Shown here: positions 61,555 to 64,000 of the stretch, piece by piece | Position numbering within the stretch: the stretch's first letter is position 1 | Layout of the letters: every line of letters begins with the position of its first letter | Source of the DNA: a virus | DNA: 64,000 nt | Virus record (IMG/VR): IMGVR_UViG_3300035670_000163 | Coordinates: 1 to 64,000 of that record | Reading direction: 5' to 3' (one strand) | Notes under the pieces: model-generated | Told to the model about the DNA's origin: nothing | The model's database searches: none | Seen by the model: only the letters and a program-made list of their open reading frames with translations | Made by a program: the position numbers and the translations under genes

Positions 61555-63627
61555 TTAAACTTTATTCAGTTCTATAACAATACTTGTTGGATCGGTCTCA
61601 TCAAAAACCAACATCTTATTTTTTTCAGAAGAAATAACACTTACTTTTGGTCTAATGTTAACGCTCAATTCTTTAAAGTCATTTGAAATATCTAATGGAT
61701 TAAAATCATTAATATAAATTTTACCTAAAACGTAATCAATAGTTCCCATTATGCCATTATTTTTAGAGTAGTTCAAAATAATTTTAGTGTTCTGATTTGT
61801 AACTTCATCTGGTTTATAATAGAATATCCTTAGTTGGCCATATCTGCCTTCAAGAACTGCTTCAGCAGTTGCTAATTGGCCGCCGCCACCAGAGATTCTT
61901 ATCGATGCTGTTGTATATCCAACGCCAGGATTTGTTACTGTAATAGATTGAATTCTTCCGTTCACAATTTCTGCAACGGCTGTCGCACCTTCTCCGTCAC
62001 CAACAATTGTAATAGTTGGAGTGGTAGTGAAATTGATACCTGGATTAATAACTGTAATAGATTCGACGCCAGTAAATGATGAAGGCACTTCTTCAAAGAA
62101 ACATAGTCTCTCGATACCTTCTTCATCTAACATGGTAAATTCTGGTCCAGAATACAAGTTATCTAGAGTTGTACCTTTTTGCAGTGGAACTCCATAATCT
62201 AAAACATAACTATCTGTATTAATTAAATCTGGTCTAAATCTTTTTGATAAGAAAATTTCCAATTCATTTGAAATAATAGATTTGTCTGTACTATCAATTT
62301 GTGTTCTTAGTTGTGAAGATTTGAAAAGAGAATTAAATTGATTTAAATTAGAATTAGAGAAATTAACAATAGTATTGCTGACTAAAGTCTTTAGTGCATT
62401 TACATTAACGATAGTTTTAGATGAATCATAATATACTTTAGAAACATATTTGATATAATTGTAATCGACATCTAAAACTTCTGGCGTTACTGTAAGAACA
62501 CTAATTGGCTTTAAAACATCATTTTTCAAAAATTCTTTTTGCGTATCAGTTACTTCAAAACCTTGTTTTGGTTTTACAGACACAAAAACTTTACCATAAA
62601 CTGGCGGAACATTTTCTTCTCCGCCCCATACGTTAACCGCCTCATATTGTGGGAAGTTTTGTTGAATTAATTTGATGTAGTCGTTTTTAGTGACTGCACG
62701 ATTCTGTGAAGTAAATTGCAAAGGCGAAGAAAATTTAATTTGGTCGACAGTTTCTTTTTCTGCTCCACCTGCAGCATACGAAACAGGACTTACTGTGAAA
62801 TTTGAATAACCTCCTACTAAAGAAGTCGCAATAAAATTATTAGCTCTATTAGCCAAACTTCCGTGTGTAACCAAATACGAAACCGTTACGATTCCACCAT
62901 CTGGTATTTTCTTACCTAAAACACCATCTCCAAAATAGATTTGATATTTTTCATCATTACCTTCTTGTAAAAAATAAACTTCAGACGTAGAATCAATTGT
63001 CAAGACATCTTCATTTAGTGTATAGATTGTCGTATCTGTATTGGAAACTGATTGTTGTACATATACAATCATTGTGCTCGTATCTACGTCAGCATCAGGC
63101 AATGTGAAAATTTGTTTTGGATTTATGGCATCGTTTTGTGTGAAAGAATAATTCTTTAATGTTCCTTCATAAATTTTTAAATTTGAAAATACAAAATTAT
63201 TTGCTGTTTTAGAAACAGTAACATCTTCCAGTGTTACGAAATTATAGGCTTTATTATCAACCAATTCACTCAAGAAAACATAACCTTTTGGAAGTGTTAG
63301 TGAACCAGTAGCTGAAGATAAACTATCAACAGTAAAATTGATTGTTGCTAATGGAGCAGACATGGATCTTGGTGTGTAACCAAACTTCTTTGCATGAGAT
63401 ACAACGGAATTTCTAAGAACGGAACTATCTAAGAATGATTCGTTTGCCAGCATATTCATATAATATGCGTTATAGTGCGTATTATATGCCAAAATATCAA
63501 GTAGAATATTTAGACCAGAGCCCTCAAAATCGTAGTCTGTAAATTCATCTTGACTTTGCAAGAAAGTTTTTAGATTAGTTTTGATCGTGTCAAAATCTAA
63601 TTCGGTTACATTTAAGCGGCTAGCCAT
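61555..63627 (-). CDS. 6: Baseplate wedge protein gp6
   Basis: Dimer-forming wedge protein of the baseplate ring, 690 residues (T4 660). Its N-terminus (LNVTELDFDTIKTNLKTFLQ, DYDFEGSGLNILLDILAYNT, HYNAYYMNMLANESFLDSSV) and central DYIKLIQQNFPQYEAVNVWG belong to the gp6/GpJ-like family. Around residues 520-585 are two beta repeats (VINPGINFTTTPTITIVGDG, NPGVGYTTASIRISGGG) typical of marine forms. The ATG immediately follows the gp25 TAA in the same frame. Confidence 0.95.
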   Translation of the reverse strand: MASRLNVTELDFDTIKTNLKTFLQSQDEFTDYDFEGSGLNILLDILAYNTHYNAYYMNMLANESFLDSSVLRNSVVSHAKKFGYTPRSMSAPLATINFTVDSLSSATGSLTLPKGYVFLSELVDNKAYNFVTLEDVTVSKTANNFVFSNLKIYEGTLKNYSFTQNDAINPKQIFTLPDADVDTSTMIVYVQQSVSNTDTTIYTLNEDVLTIDSTSEVYFLQEGNDEKYQIYFGDGVLGKKIPDGGIVTVSYLVTHGSLANRANNFIATSLVGGYSNFTVSPVSYAAGGAEKETVDQIKFSSPLQFTSQNRAVTKNDYIKLIQQNFPQYEAVNVWGGEENVPPVYGKVFVSVKPKQGFEVTDTQKEFLKNDVLKPISVLTVTPEVLDVDYNYIKYVSKVYYDSSKTIVNVNALKTLVSNTIVNFSNSNLNQFNSLFKSSQLRTQIDSTDKSIISNELEIFLSKRFRPDLINTDSYVLDYGVPLQKGTTLDNLYSGPEFTMLDEEGIERLCFFEEVPSSFTGVESITVINPGINFTTTPTITIVGDGEGATAVAEIVNGRIQSITVTNPGVGYTTASIRISGGGGQLATAEAVLEGRYGQLRIFYYKPDEVTNQNTKIILNYSKNNGIMGTIDYVLGKIYINDFNPLDISNDFKELSVNIRPKVSVISSEKNKMLVFDETDPTSIVIELNKV

Positions 63628-64000
63628 TTATCTTACTCGTTCTAAGAAAAAATTAATTGTTATTGGATTTGTTAAGTTGTTTATAATAAATTCCATATCA
63701 ACAACGAAACGGTTGTTATCGTAATCTGGAAGAACCGAAACTTTATTTACTCTCGCTCTCGGTTCAAAATTTTTAATTACCTGCAATATTTCTCTTTCTA
63801 GAGCTGCGGCATTTATAGCATCTACATTTTCAAACAATAATCTTTGTACATTTGAACCCAAATCTGGTTGGAATGGTCTTTCATAATGATTTGTCAGTAT
63901 CAAATTTTTTATTGAATTGATTACTGCTCTTTCTCCAGAATGTTTAGAGACATCTTTTTTGACTGGATGAACAGTAAAATTCAAGTCTAAATCTTTATAG
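63628..64000 (-). CDS. 25: Baseplate wedge protein gp25 (5' end outside the window)
   Basis: Lysozyme-like/GPW family wedge component that with gp6 and gp53 makes the baseplate core. Visible: KNLILTNHYERPFQPDLGSN, VQRLLFENVDAINAAALERE and NFEPRARVNKVSVLPDYDNN, matching T4 gp25 (132 residues). The open frame continues to the window edge without a stop, and its first residues, YKDLDLNFTVHPVKKDVS, align with T4 YSDIDPEMKMDWNKDVS. The start codon is therefore beyond the window, and a TTG at 63984 is internal. Confidence 0.93.
   Translation of the reverse strand, partial: YKDLDLNFTVHPVKKDVSKHSGERAVINSIKNLILTNHYERPFQPDLGSNVQRLLFENVDAINAAALEREILQVIKNFEPRARVNKVSVLPDYDNNRFVVDMEFIINNLTNPITINFFLERVR

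Noticed and set aside
63628-63984. Complete gp25 starting at an internal TTG
   Set aside because: The frame is open to the window edge, and upstream residues align with T4 gp25, so the gene is partial.
1-64000. tRNA or other structured RNA genes
   Set aside because: All intergenic gaps are below 100 bases, and none contains a cloverleaf or other recognisable RNA.

Overview
The window is a continuous stretch of a T4-like contractile-tailed phage (myovirus) genome. It is AT-rich and densely packed, and no intergenic gap reaches 100 bases. The gene order is gp25-gp6-gp7-gp8, fibres, gp13-14-15, gp16-gp17-gp18-gp19-gp20, prohead core, gp21-22-23, uvsY-uvsW-gp55-gp47-gp46. This is the arrangement known from marine T4-like phages of cyanobacteria and SAR11-type hosts, and several small conserved proteins and the fibre style also fit an aquatic phage. 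The host cannot be read from this window. No tRNA, CRISPR array, integrase, insertion sequence, lysis gene or DNA polymerase is seen.

Layout, from high to low coordinate in the direction of minus-strand transcription. At 57.4-64.0 kb are the baseplate wedge genes gp25 (cut by the window edge), gp6, gp7 and gp8. At 46.9-57.4 kb are a 2066-residue DUF4815-like structural protein, a small coiled-coil protein, a repeat fibre, a conserved virion protein and a small hypothetical. At 41.3-46.9 kb eight genes lie on the opposite strand, all overlapping: an Asp/Asn-hydroxylase-like oxygenase, a GT9-like protein, a GT8-like glycosyltransferase, a radical SAM protein, a methyltransferase-like protein and three related DxD glycosyltransferases. 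At 22.7-41.3 kb is a large accessory fibre region: repeat fibres made of x-A-N-x-A-[FY]-x heptads, a beta-helix spike and three IPT/TIG plus glycine-rich adhesin-like proteins. At 18.8-22.6 kb are the neck and tail-completion genes gp13, gp14 and gp15 and two small virion-like proteins. At 14-18.8 kb are terminase small subunit gp16, a Dps-like mini-ferritin, terminase large subunit gp17, sheath gp18 and tube gp19. At 6.7-13.9 kb are portal gp20, prohead core proteins, protease gp21, scaffold gp22, capsid gp23 and a tube-fold protein. At 0-6.7 kb are recombination and late-transcription genes (uvsY, uvsW, gp55, gp47, gp46), a zinc-binding DNA-binding-type protein and a peptide deformylase.

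The phage encodes its own late sigma factor (gp55), and TATAAATA boxes of the T4 late type lie upstream of gp13, gp22 and the zinc-ribbon/uvsW block. CATAAATA variants lie upstream of gp18, gp67 and the plus-strand cassette. Two strong hairpin terminators follow gp23 and gp19. Stop/start overlaps (ATGA, TAATG) and in-frame stop|start junctions indicate widespread translational coupling.

The least ordinary items are the Dps-like protein inside the packaging operon, the coupled plus-strand oxygenase/radical SAM/glycosyltransferase cassette embedded in the fibre region, the family of Ala/Asn-rich heptad fibres sharing recombining modules, and a protamine-like prohead core protein.
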